64,000 nucleotides of DNA from Chlamydomonas reinhardtii (lineage: Eukaryota; Chlorophyta; Chlorophyceae; Chlamydomonadales; Chlamydomonadaceae). The stretch is from assembly GCF_000002595.2 (NCBI RefSeq), contig NC_057015.1, positions 3,358,952-3,422,951 on the forward strand, read 5' to 3'. This document shows, piece by piece, positions 22,148-34,200 of this stretch. The position numbers were made by a program, and so were the translations under genes. The notes under the pieces were generated by a model. It worked only from the letters and a program-made list of their open reading frames with translations, searched no databases and had not been told where the DNA came from. Numbering within the stretch: the stretch's first letter is position 1; the number at the start of each line of letters is the position of its first letter.

Positions 22148-24519
22148 CTACGTATCTGATATCTCCTGTGCTGCGTCCTGCTGCATCTCACACGCCTCCA
22201 GAGCCGCGGCATAATCGGCCCGGCTGAAGTAGCGGTTGAGCAGGTTGGCCAATGCCTTGCCGCTGCCCACCTCGTCAATACCCAGCGCGCGACAGAAGCG
22301 CCCGCGCCGCAGCCCCGGGCCCGCAACCTGTGGAGCGCATCAGGCGCAGCGTAACGCGGGCTAAGATAAGAATACGACGAGCACTGCAGTCCCGGGCTGC
22401 CTTCGAGCAGGAGAGTTCGGTAGACCCCGCCCCGTGACCCCGCCCCCACCTTGGTTTTGTCATTCCACACGCCTATCAGCCCGTCCGCCTGGAGCCCTTC
22501 CGCGGTGAACTCCGTCCGCCCCGGCCCAAAGCCCGGCCGCGCGCGCCGCAGGCAGGTGCGGATGGTGTCGGGCGCAGCATGCTCCACACCGACATTGCCA
22601 GCCTCATGCCGCCTGGGGGTTGGGGGCAACGTTGAAGCGGGCGGGTAGGTCATGGCCCAAAGAGCTGCATGCCAGTTGCCGAGCACCACGCCGTGCGCAA
22701 ATGCAATACCAGACTGCGCTGTGGCCAACGCAGCTGGCAGTCACGAAGCCTTACCTGCTCTCTGCTTCACTGGTCGCCAGCTCCACACGCAAGAATGCGT
22801 GCCTCACAGTTACCCCCGCGGACGCGATAGCTGCAGGTGCCGCCGTTGCAGTCACCGCCGCAGTCTCCTGCTTAGCCTCCTGCTTCACCTCCGCAGCAGG
22901 TGCCGCAGCCGCGGCCGGCTTCAGCAGCCTGCGCGCGCCGGGGCGCAGCACCGCCGCCTGCCCCGCGCCGCCCACCACCGGCCCACTCGTTGCTGCCGCT
23001 GCTCCTACCACGCCCCCCGCGCCCTTTCCACCGCCCGCCCCCGCCTCCGCCTTCGCCTTGGCCTTTGCAGCTGCCTTCTCCGCCTGCTCCGCCACCACCC
23101 GCAGCTCGTCCTCTAGTAGGGTGCGGTAGGTGCGGCCCTGCCAGTCGGGGTCGGTGAACACCACCAGCTGACGTGGCAGCACCCCGGCGCCCGCCAGCTG
23201 GCCAAGGTAGCGCAGCTCGGGCCGCATGGCGTCCGCCAGCACGCCGCCGCCGCCCATCACATACACCTGCAGCAGTGCGAGGGGTAGGAGAGGAGCGGGA
23301 GTGGAGCCGGGATGAGAAAAGGGAGGGGGTTGGCACGGCAAGGTGTGGGGTGTTGCGCTAAAGAGCGCTGGTGCTAGTGTGGTGCGGCAAGACGTGTGCA
23401 GGTGTGCGGCACAAACCGCGGTAGGACAAAGTGATATGGCTACATGGCCCGGAGGTTTCAGCTTACAGGCATGACACAAGTTCAGGGTGCCACTAATCAA
23501 CCGTGTGCGCGTTCAGCCAGTCGGACTTGGCCGTGTCGTGGCCACTCACCGGCGCCCGGACCGCCTTGTGCAGCGCTAGGCAGTCATTGAAGCCCTCCAC
23601 CACCACCAGCGCGTCCAGGGACGGCAGCGACTCGTCACGGGGCGGCGCCATCAGCCGGGACGCCAGGCCTGGGAGTGGGGACAGAGACAGGGGTTAAAAG
23701 GGGTTAACTGTTACGAGCACGAGCAAGGAGGGCAGACGGAGCGAATGCCACAGGGATGCGGTGAAAGTGAGGGAGAGTCGCAGGCGGTGGCCGCCTAAGA
23801 GCTCGAGTCTTCGGGCACAGGCGGACGCTGACAGTTGCTGGTTTGCTATGCGCATAACACACAATTTGTTATGTACCTTTGAGGTCCACGCCGGGAGGTG
23901 GCGGCGGTGCGGATGCCCAGTCCACTTGCAGCCGCGTCGTCCGCCACTTTGGGACAGCCGCGCCCGTGCCAGTCAGTTCGGCACCGGCGGCTGGCCGGCC
24001 TGCGTCGCCTGGCCTGCCGCCCGCTGGAGCCTGGTGTCTACTGTGCTTGCGTTGGAGGCTGGAGATGCCAGAGGCTGGGCGGCGGCTTGCGTCACCGCCT
24101 TCCCGAGGCGGGGCACGCAGGCCGCTCGTGGCAGGCGCCGCGCTTCTGCCGCTAGAGCCTGCGCTTGCTGGGCGTCCGGTGGCAGGCTGGGCGCCAGGCA
24201 CGCCCTGTGTCTTCTGAGTACTACGCTGTGGATGGGCCGAGGGTGCTGCTGACTGGGGCCGGGCGGCTTCGCTGCGGGGCCCGGCAGCAGCATGACTCGC
24301 TTGACGGTCCGAGAACACCGTCCTCTCCCCAGCACTGCGCTGCCGCCCAGCGACGCTGCGCCCATCCTGGACTTGAGTAGAGCGTTCCGCTGCTGCATTG
24401 CAGGCGAGAAGTGGCCGCCGCAGCGCGACAACGCGCGTAGGATTTGTGGTCGCAGCGCATGCCGCCGGCGTACTCGCAAGCTTATGGCTGAATGCCGGTG
24501 ACAAACTCAATTGTAACAT
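22148..24519 (-). CDS. RNase M5-like Toprim nuclease, probably plastid-targeted
   Basis: Five exons (24519-23877, 23668-23550, 23266-22755, 22612-22450, 22327-22148) give 538 residues. The N-terminal 45 residues are Ser/Ala/Arg-rich without acids, like a plastid transit peptide, followed by a disordered Ser/Pro/Ala linker. A Toprim domain follows: LVVVEGFNDCLAL carries the conserved Glu, and VVFTDPDWQGRTYRTLLED carries the DxD pair. After an Ala/Lys-rich insert comes HAFLRVELA, then NVGVEHAAPDTIRTCLRRA, and a C-terminal part with LGIDEVGSGKALANLLNRY. This order and these motifs match bacterial ribonuclease M5, which trims precursor 5S rRNA. A role in plastid 5S rRNA maturation is the natural inference. 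The low-complexity insert of about 70 residues inside the catalytic domain is unusual compared with the compact bacterial enzyme. Confidence 0.82.
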
Positions 24520-25706
24520 TGGGCTATGGTTATAATGAACGTGAAGCTATTGACATATGAAAGGTTGCACTAGTTTGGAAGGTAAACAGCCGCGCTGCTC
24601 GCAGTGGAGACGCAGTTTGTTACAGGGCTCCCGAGCAATACGCACTGTCATTCATTAGGAAGGATAGTATGGAGGAGTAGCAAAGAGGAGGAGGCTGTCG
24701 CCGGCATGGGCTGTGCGTGCCCAATCGGCCCCTGCAGTGGCCAACGTGTTGGTGTGCCCCAATGCCCCTGACACGCCTACACTCCACAGCACCAGAGATC
24801 CTGAGATAGTACACGCTAGTGCGATCAATCTGCAAGGCACCCGTGACGTGCAGGCTCGCCCCTACTCCTGCTGATAGTTCCAGGACAAGGCTTACATGGA
24901 GCCATGGAGGCTGGCCGCGCCTGATTCCATCGCCCCCAACCATGCGGCAAGTCCGCCGCCCTACTTTACACTCTCGTTCACCGCGCCCGGCCACATACCG
25001 ACACACAGACACACACAGTCACACACGCCGCCGACCACCACAGTGTCCGTCTTGCCAGTGAGCACACCTCGAAGTCCCGTGGCCCCACCGCCCCTTATGT
25101 GCAATGCGTGGAAGCCTCCACGTCCCACATTCCTCCCTACCGAGCTCACGCCCAGCCCTTATAACACCCACCCACCTTACCCAGATGCGCGCACATCGCC
25201 AACTTCAGTTCAACACCCACGTCCTGTTGCGTGACATGCCAGCCGTAGACTGCCTCCATCTAGGTCACCAGTCCAAGTACGATGCGCGCGGCCCACGGCC
25301 GGCTGGCGCCACGCCCCAACTCACACCCACTGTTGAGGCATCAGATAAACACTCTCTATGCCCGCCACAGCCAGAGCCTTGCACGTGTCAAATTCAATGC
25401 GTGGCAGCCATCATGAGTCAGTCAGTGTCAGGTCCGTCGTCTCACTGCCCCCATCCACTTGTAAAACACATTGCGGCGCCCATTATGACGTGCCTGTCTC
25501 GGCCCATGATGATTGCCACTAGCAGACCATTATGCTACCGCCAGACCTCACAAGCCACCAGAGCGCCGCCGCCCCACAAACATTGCTCCCGCCAAGCCAC
25601 CTGCCATTCCTCCAATCCCGCCACCACCACCTCCACCTCCACCACGACCGCCCGCGCCCCCGCCGTTTGACAGCGCGCCCGCCTGATGAACGGGGACGCC
25701 GGGGAG
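24520..25706. other. Intergenic region: RNase M5-like promoter and PP4R1 3' UTR
   Basis: About 1.2 kb. Candidate minus-strand TGTAA signals lie at 24966-24970, 24892-24896 and near 24619-24623. Any of them could end the PP4R1-like transcript. No supported exon. Confidence 0.55.
24966..24970 (-). terminator. TGTAA poly(A) signal candidate, PP4R1-like gene
   Basis: First minus-strand TGTAA after the stop at 25707, implying a 3' UTR of about 750 bases. Two further candidates follow downstream. Confidence 0.45.
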
Positions 25707-28700
25707 TCACCTCGTGGGCTTGCGCGCCACCGTCGCCGCTGTCGTGAGCGGTGTTTTCCCCGCGCCCGCCGCCGCGCCCGCCCCCGCCGTCAGCCTGCTG
25801 CCTACGCCCATCGCGCTGCCTGACCCCTGCTTGGACAGCGAACTGCTGCTGCCCAGCACGGGAGACGACGCCAACGCCGGCGACGCCCTGGTGGTGATGG
25901 CCGGCAGCCGCACGCCCGACTGCCCGCCCGGCCCGCCCATGCCCGGCGTGTTGCTGAGCAGCGGCGAGCTGGGCTTGGTCACGCCTGAGGGCATGGGCGA
26001 CATGCGCGAGGCCGGCACGCCCGGCTTGCCGGGGCTGTTGAGGTTGGCCGGCACGCTCATGCCGAAGCCGGACTTGGAGCCGGCCGGCCCGGAGGCGCTG
26101 CTGGCGGCGGAGGAGATGCGGCTGTTGGGCATGGACGTGCTGCCGCCCACACCCGGGCCACCCACGCCACGCATGCCGCCTAGGGGCCCGCCTGCCAGGC
26201 CGCCGCGCCCAGATCCGTCCTCGCTCACGCCCGCCCCCGGCCGCCGTTGCCCTGGCCCCGCGGCGCCGCCGGGCCCGAAGGCGCCGCCGCCGCGGTTGGC
26301 CATGCCGGCGCCCGAGTTGCTGGAGCGGTCGTATCCGCCCACTGGCGTGAGCCCCCCCGGCCGCCGCTGCACGCCCGACTTGCCCGCCAGCGGCCCCACG
26401 CCTGGCGCCCCCTTGTTCTTGTTGGGGCCCACCTGCAGGATCTCGCCCTTGATCCTGTGTTCGCAGCGCGGTGTACAAGGGCTTCGTAAGCAGGGGCCAA
26501 GGCTAGATAGACGTTGACTGGCTCAGCACGGATATCCGACACGAAAGCCTGCATACTTCCAGCCCCCACCCCCCGTAGCGCCTTACGGCTCCACCACCTC
26601 TCTGCCTGCCTCGACCACCACTCACTCCTTGAGGTCGTCCGCCGTGAAGGTGAAGTCCAGCTCCTCCTCCTCCTTGCGCCGGTCATCCGCCTCGTTGGAG
26701 CCAGAGGCGGGCGCGCCGCCGTACGCCCCGCCGCCGCCCTGCCCGCCCATGCTGCCATTCATGTCCAGCATGCCGCCGCCCGCGCCGCCCATCCGCATTG
26801 GCGTCTTCTTGAACTGCTCGTTCGTGGCTCGCGCGTTCTGTGATGTGCACACGTGGGGGTGATCGACCCTTACTGCGCCTTGCTCCCGGTCTGTCTGTTG
26901 CCTCTCCTGACTTCCCAGCGCTCATTGCGTGCGACCCTGGGTGCGGTTGGCCCACCTCCACGATGCAAGCCCGGCCTCCACAGCCCGCACAGCCCGCGCA
27001 CAGCCCGCGCGCAGCCCGCACCTGCGACACGTCGCGGTCGTTGTCTGTCATGATGTTGGACATGGCGCTGTTGAGCCGCTCCAGCAAGTCCACGTCCTCC
27101 GGCAGCCGGATGCACTGCTTCAGGCTGGGCAGCAGCCCCGTGGCGGTGAGCCGCACGTTGGGCACGGGGTCGTACAGCAGCTCCAGCACCAGGTCAAAGA
27201 TGTAGTCCTGAAAGCGGGCAGGAGGAAGCGGTGCGCGGTGGGATACTGCCGCAGCCTCAACTACTTGACAGATGCGGTCATGTTCCCTCGCACCTTGATA
27301 AAGCGCGATGAAAAGCGGCGCAGCAGGTATGTGGCCACGTCCACGAACGTCAGCCGCGCCGTAAAGGACTTGCCGCGGCAGAACTCCCGGACGATGCGCA
27401 GCAGCACCTCTGCGCGGTGCTTTTCCCGCCGGTTGTAGCGCATGAAGCACACCAGGCCCTCCGCCGCCACCGGCCGCACCGCCGCCGCCGTGTCAGTCAA
27501 GTACCGGAACGCGAGCGGCATGAAGTGCTCGTAGATCTGATCGCTTGAGAACACCTGCGGGTGTGCGGCCCATGTGCACTCATGATATGAGGCGTTCTAA
27601 CGTGCCCTGGTGTTGTGTACCCACGGCGGGGTGTACCTCCGCACACAACACACCCCACACGTCCCGCGCCCTATTGCCCCTCCTGCCCCATATCTTCCGC
27701 CGCGCCACCCCATGCACACGCACCTGCGGGAACATGGGGAACGCCGCCGCCAGCTGCTGCTGCAGCCGCCAGTTCCGCTTAGCGCCGCTCTCCAGCTCCA
27801 GCAGCGCCTTGGCCAGCTCGCCCATGGCCGCGTCCCGCCGCGCCTCGTCGCGTATGGACCAGTGCGCCAGGGTGGCCGTCAGGCTGGGCAGCAGCACCGC
27901 CTGCACCGCCGGCGCCTCGTCGCGCAGTAGCCGACACAGCGGCCGCGTCAGCAGCTGCGCGCAGTCCTTGCCCACCACGCGCGCCACCTCGTGGAATAGC
28001 CCCGCTAGCGTTTTCCGGACCTGTGCAGTCGGTTGGTCCCAGTCAGTGTGTTGCTTGATGGCGTATGGCTGCCCCACGTTGCTGCCCACTGCTGCGCATC
28101 CCACCTTAGAGCCCCCCGAGCCGATCAACCCGTGCCACCGACGGCACACGCAGCACCATGCAGCGTCGCGCCGCCCGCCCCACCCCACCGCCCCACATCC
28201 CGCCCCGCCGCCGCCCCACCTCCACGTCATGGTCTGTGGCTAGGTTGTTTAGTGTGTCCTGGAACTGCTGCGAGAACGCTGCCGCCGCCAGCGCCGTGGC
28301 GGCCCGCAGCACCGCCGGCAGCTGGCTGGCGCACAGCTTGCGCAGCTCGGTGTCCGCCTTGGTGGCCAAGTGCTTGTAGCAGGAGAAGAACAGCACCGAG
28401 TCATCGTGCTCGAAGTCCACCTTGACCTGTCAGAGTCAGGTACGGACGGGTGCGTCATGGCAGGCCCGGCCCTCGAGTCTCACCCTGTGAGTCTTTGACG
28501 TCCCTGGTCCATATTGCTGGAGGCGCGCCATCCAGACTCCGAGCGGGCCGCCCTCCCGCCGGCCGACTCCACTTATCACCACCTCTGAAACAGCCACCGC
28601 CTTGTCGCGCGCCCCCAGTCGCCAGCCGCTTTCATGCCCAGCCCTTTCCCCAATCACACGCCTGTAACCCCGCTCCCCAGCCCCTCGCCTCCTGGCCGCT

Positions 28701-30821
28701 CACCACCGTGACCAGCTGCCCGAACACTCGCGCCACGCAGCGCTGCATGGCAATGTCCAGCTCCAGCGGCTGCATGTGGTTGCGCAGGATGGGCATCACC
28801 TGCCCCTTGCGCACCTCGGGCGGCACCAGGTCCAGGATGGACGTCAGCGTCGTCAGCGACGCCACACGCGCCTGCGGGCACCACGCCACGTTGCGTCTCC
28901 ATCAGCCTTCCATGGCCTCCCGCATGCCCTCAAACCAGCCCCCAATCCCATCACCGGCGACCGCCAGCAGCCAATTCGTAGCGCCCCAGCCCCCTCCATC
29001 AAATAATCCTCCAGCGTCCCACACCCGCCCGCCACCACACCACCCACCTGCACCTCCTCGTCGTTGAGCAGCTCAAACAGCTCCGGCAGGATGGTCTTGG
29101 CCACCACGTCGCGGCCAGCGATGCGCGCAATGGCGCCCAGCTGGTTGCAGGAGGCAATGCGGATATGGTGGTCCACGTCCTGGCACATGCTGAGCGCCTT
29201 CTTGAAGAACGATCGCTCAATCTCCTCCCACGTCTGCGGGATGAGCGGAGGAGGGCCGCACGAAGGAGAGGGGGGCTTGGATGTCCCCACGAAAGCCCCA
29301 TAGTCAACGCAAGCAATGTGTGGCTCACCATCGCCACAGTCTAGCCTGGCGCGTGCTTTCAAAGTCCGCGTAACAAACAGCGACTGGGTCCCACACCGAC
29401 TCAGCCGCGTCCGGTCGCTCTGTCCCCTGGTGTACAACGCCGCTGTCCTGCAGCCTCAGTAGTTCTGCCCGCCTCTTAGCCATGCTCCGTCGGTCCCGCT
29501 GTTCATGCCTCCTTCGCCATGCCGCGGCGCCCTCGCCGCCGCAGAACCCCATCCCGTCCCAGCCCAGCCCCATCACACACCACGCACCAGCCGCGGCGCC
29601 AACGCTCCGAGGATCCGCACGCAGATGGTTTTTGAGCCCACGACTCCCTCCACGTCGCCTTTGGACAGCGCCAGCGACAGCACCTCCGTCTTCAGAACTT
29701 CCTTGTCCAGCAGCGGGATCAGCTCAAACAGCGTGTTCAGCCATGCGTCCGTCTCCTGTGTTGCAGTGCACCGTACATGGTATGCAAGTGATTTGGCAGG
29801 TGCAGGCTAAGGTTGTGTCTGTGTGTGCCATGACCATAGCACGGCGCCCTTTGCCCACGTCATGCGCAGGACAACGCTCCACATTCCCACCTCCCCGCAA
29901 AGCTGCGGGCCCCAAACAAGGGATCCACTCCCGGACGCCCGCGCACCTCCTCCGACTTTTCCCGGTTGATGTTTCGCGTCACGGTCGGCAGGATGCAGAC
30001 CTGTAGGTCCACCGGCGAGAGCAACCGCTCCCGCGCTATCGTCGCAAACGCCTCCGCCGTCGCGATCTGGCAGTAGCATTATGCGCAGGCAGGGTGCGGC
30101 AAATCAAGCGGGCTCAAGTTCTTTGCTACTAGAAAGCCATGCTGCGGTGGGTTTGCACGCACGTCGACAACAAACCTTATGTCTACCTGCATACCCCTTA
30201 CCGCCGCGGATAGGTTATGGACCAACCGCATCATGTCCGTGCCCACCTGAGCATCGGAGTCCAGTCGGTTTAGCGCCGCTTTAAGGGGCTGAGAGATGGC
30301 ATCAAACGCTGGTCGCCCTCTCCCCTTCAGTACGGTTGGCAAGCTGCAGCGCAGAACGCCAGACACCAACGATGGCATACTTGGGCGGAGGGGGCATGCG
30401 CGAGCGGTCGTGGCGACACGAACGCCGGTCGCCCTCCCCCTTTGAGTCGGTGCGGCTTCCCCATCACTTCCTCTTCGTACCAGGCAACACAGCGCGCCGC
30501 TGCCATAGTGGGGTCCCCTGGCGTCCGTCCCCGCGGACTTACTTGGCAATGGCATGCCGCTGCTGTATAAGCTGACCACCATTCAGGTATAAGACCGTTC
30601 GCTCCACATCGCTCAGGTGTTCATCGACCTGCGCGAACAGTGAGTCAGTGAAAACCTGCAGGCTTGGACACACGGAAATGGTTTCCGGCCTCAGTGCTTC
30701 ACCGGCGCACCGTAAATTTTGCAATCTCCTCTTCTGCTTTGAGCACGCTGGGGACCTCCTTGCCGCCCTCGTCGTTTGGGAGGGACAGCGGCAGCCCCCA
30801 GTCCAGCTCGCCCCACTTCAT
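25707..30821 (-). CDS. PP4R1: Serine/threonine-protein phosphatase 4 regulatory subunit 1-like HEAT-repeat protein
   Basis: Thirteen exons (30821-30711, 30655-30543, 30343-30202, 30066-29947, 29755-29588, 29233-29048, 28871-28704, 28426-28220, 28020-27724, 27554-27294, 27207-27022, 26837-26626, 26454-25707) keep phase and give 972 residues. Residues about 20-650 are HEAT repeats, for example DVDHHIRIASCNQLGAIARI, LRNHMQPLELDIAMQRCVARVFG and LLYDPVPNVRLTATGLLPSL. The last resembles the FDPVPNVR repeat of PP4R1/PP2A-A scaffolds. The last roughly 320 residues are Gly/Ser/Pro-rich and disordered, preceded by an acidic EEEELDFTFTADDLKE element. In animals PP4R1 binds the PP4 catalytic subunit and directs it to substrates. 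The start MKWGELDWGLPLSLPNDEGG is the first ATG in this frame; an upstream ATG at about 30870 hits a stop quickly. PP4R1 is favoured over the PP2A A subunit because of length and the tail. Confidence 0.85.
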
Positions 30822-31259
30822 TCTGAAGCGCTTCTTAACGCTTTCTTGTTCGTGGAGTGCTCATTGTTAGAGGCAGTCGTCTAACTTGGTGTGAACAGCG
30901 TTCTGGTCTCTGGACCGTCTTAAAAATCTTTCAAAGCCTAGTCGTGTGAGGCATGCAGGTAATAGAATGGACTAAATATAACGGTAGAAAACTCGTCTAA
31001 GGACAAAAGACCCCCAGGTTTGACACCCAAAAGTGCGGTCGGCATGGGCGGGGGCCAGTGGTCGGAGACCTCTTGAAGGCGTGTTTCGACTCGCGCCCCA
31101 AACCGCGCTATATTCCATACATATACATGTGCAGGGGACCGCATACCCCATCAAGGGGTAATGAAGAACTGACAGTTAGTCGCCCCGCTCTGCGTGCCTC
31201 CCACCTCACGGCTGCCCTGCACTTAGTATGAGGCACTAGCAAGCGATTAGACAGAAGCC
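30822..31259. promoter_or_regulatory. Divergent promoter region, PP4R1-like / DUG3-DUG2 fusion
   Basis: Only 438 bases separate the two opposite start codons. The region is relatively AT-rich around 30880-31010, and tatattcc-like sequence lies near 31110-31118. Both 5' UTRs must fit here. Confidence 0.5.
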
Positions 31260-34200
31260 ATGTGCCGATTAATGGCTTACGTCGGCCAGCCACAGGCAAG
31301 TGTGGAAGCTTTGGCGCTGGCGCTGGACTGGCCTGCGCTGCGGCCTGGCTGGGGGAAAGGGGTGCCTGTCGCGTGTTAGCCGCACCCAACTCCTCTTCTT
31401 TGGCTATGCGCAGCTGCTGGCCGACATCGTATTGTACCCAGACCGCTCCATCATCAAGCAGGTAAGGCAGCGCCGAAGCGGGAGACATTGCTAGTGCTTC
31501 CCTCTTCGCTCTCATCGGTGCATGTGTAATAATTATGCGCTGTTCTTGTACATCTTTGCAGTCTTATGATGCGCGGGAGCGCAAAATTGACCCAACGTTG
31601 CCGTTCCACCTTGGTGAGGTGGAAATTGGCGACTGTGGTGCTGAAACCGAGTCCAGCGCGCAGGCGGGGCGCTCTTCTCCAACGTGCTCGATCATTTGGG
31701 CGGTAGTCGTCAGCTGTTTGCCGCGTCAGACGCCGTGTCGGCACGCCCGGCATAACCCTAAGCAGTGCCCAGACGCCCTCCTTTCACCCGCGCTGCTTTG
31801 TACCACATTGTCTGTAGTCGTATGTGTCCAGCCTGTGCTTAGTTGGATGTGACGTCACTTATGTGGCCGGGCTAAACGTACTGAAACGCTCTGAGCATTC
31901 CCGCCCGGCACGCGCTGCTGCATAGGCCACGGCAACTTGAACGGCGATGGCTTTGGCATCGGCTGGTTCAATCCAGATGAGCGGCGCGTGCAGGACCCCA
32001 CGCCCTGCGTGTTCACAAGCATCACACCTGCGTGGTGGGTTCCGTGTGCGCACCGGACGGAGTGTGACCCGAGTGTGGCTATGCAGTCTCTTACCCCAGA
32101 GCCGAAGTGTCGTTTGCTCCTGTTGCCGCGGCGACAAGTGCAGTTGTCAGGACTGTTGCGACAAGTGGCTCCCGTTCACCAGTTCAAACGCCCTCATCGC
32201 GACTCGATTACGACCGGCCTTCAGCGGAGCCCCTGACGCACCGATGTGCTCACCCGCACATATGATGCCAATGACGCACGCCTGTGCGCCCGCTCCCACA
32301 GGAACAACGAGAACCTGTCGCGCCTGGCCTGCAAGATCGTGTCGCCGCTGGTGTTCGCGCACGTGCGCGCCGCGTACCCCGGCATGCCCGTCAGGTAGCT
32401 TGGGGCGGCGGCAGCGGCAGGAGCGTGGCTAGGTGGCCTGGCTGGCGGGCGCAGTATCAGCATGGCCGGGCTCTAGTTCCCAGGGCGTCACAGCAGCGGG
32501 ATGCTGTGTGACACTTTTGCGGCTGTAAACAGCAGGGGCAGTAACATGCGCGGATACGCAGGCCCCGAGGTCCGCCTAGTTGTTGGCGTTGGCTCACCAG
32601 CCCGCGTTGCCCCCGCCCCCCGCCCCGCAGCGAGCAGAACTGCCACCCGTTCCAGTTCAGTCGCTACATGTGGATGCACAACGGAGTGGTGGGAGGCTTC
32701 GCGCAGGTGCGACTATTGGGCTTGGGTGGCGCACCTGTAGCACGGACGTAGCATGCACCAATATACATCGCACGGCGCCGAAGCACGCCCGGGCTCGCAT
32801 CTGCGCGCACGTCCTGCACATGCGTTTGACCACACGCACGCACGCCCCCAGATCCGGCGCTCGCTGCTCGAGACGCTGTCGGATTGCGCCTACAACGCCG
32901 TGGCCAGCTTCCACTCCGATTCCGCCGTCAGCTTCGCGCTGTTCCTGAACCACCTTCCGGACGTGCGCAGCCAGCAGCCCCCCGACGTGCTCATCAAGGC
33001 TATGCAGGTGTGTGCGTGGGTGCGTTTGTGTTTGCCGGCGTGTCGGGGGCACGGGGAGGAGGCGCACGCAAGTGCTGCGGACCTGCGGTGCACGGGCCGT
33101 CGTACGGCATGGCTGCAGTGTACCTGACGCCGATGTGCGGGATGTTGGTATTGATTGTGTGAGGCGTGGTCTGAGGCCTGCGTGCCTGCCTGCCCGGCGG
33201 CTTGTGGTGCTGCAGGACACCATCGCCACCATCAGCGCGGTGCAGCGCCGCCACGGCATCACCGCCACCAGCCTGCTCAACTACGTCGTTAGTGAGTGCA
33301 GCGTGCCGCATGCGGCGGCCGACCGCCCTCGAGACAGGCTGTATCCTTCGGGGTCTCTGACATGGGGCTTGCAACGCAGTACTGCGGGGTACGGGGCTTG
33401 CAGCCCCAGGCCTGCGGCAGGGGCCACGATGGGTGGATGTTCACCGCACGGACCGTCCGCGTCCTCCCTGTCTCCCACAGGCGACGGCACCACCCTCATC
33501 GCCACGCGCTTCGTGTCACCTGACAGCGAGGGCCCCGCCTCCCTCTACTATGCTGAGGGCGCTACATTTGCCCGCGCCCCGCCGCCGCCAGTGCCCCAGC
33601 CCGCGCCGCAGCAGACACAGGGGCAGCCCGGCTGCACGCCCTGCAACGGCGCCGCCAGCAGCGGCAGCAGCATCACGCAGGAGTCGAGCTATGAGCTCAG
33701 CTTCGCGGCGCAGGGCCCTGCGGTGGTGTTCGTGGCGTCCGAGCCCATCACAGGTGCGGTCAGTACTTCCGGTGGTTTGGGGCGGCGGCGCTATCTGTGC
33801 GACTGGCTGGTGTGGCCCACTTGCCGGCTTATTAGGCCAGTACTTCTCGAAACCCGCCCATAGCACAGCCGTCGCCTCTGTCCCTGTCCCCCACTCACGC
33901 AGCATCGGCCTCGGACTGGGTGGCTGTGCCCAAGAACACGGCTCTGGTGGTGACGCGCGAGAAGGGCGGCTTCCTCAACATCCTGCGCTGCCCGCTAGTG
34001 CCGCAGCACCCGCCGCTGCCCTCGCCCACCTCCACCTACCTCTCCCCGCTCCCCGGCAACGGCACGCCGCCGCTGCCGCGTCGCTCCTCCGGCGGCGGCG
34101 GCGGCACCGGCGGCGGCGGCATGACGGGGCTCCTTGTGACCATCCCCAGCAGCGGCAGCGGCGGCGCGGGCGGCGGCCTGCCGTACATCAACCCCCAGCG

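Noticed and set aside
25707-30821. PP2A scaffold A subunit as identity of the HEAT-repeat gene
   Set aside because: PP2A-A is about 590 residues of regular HEAT repeats. This protein is 972 residues with a long disordered Gly/Ser tail, which fits PP4R1 better.
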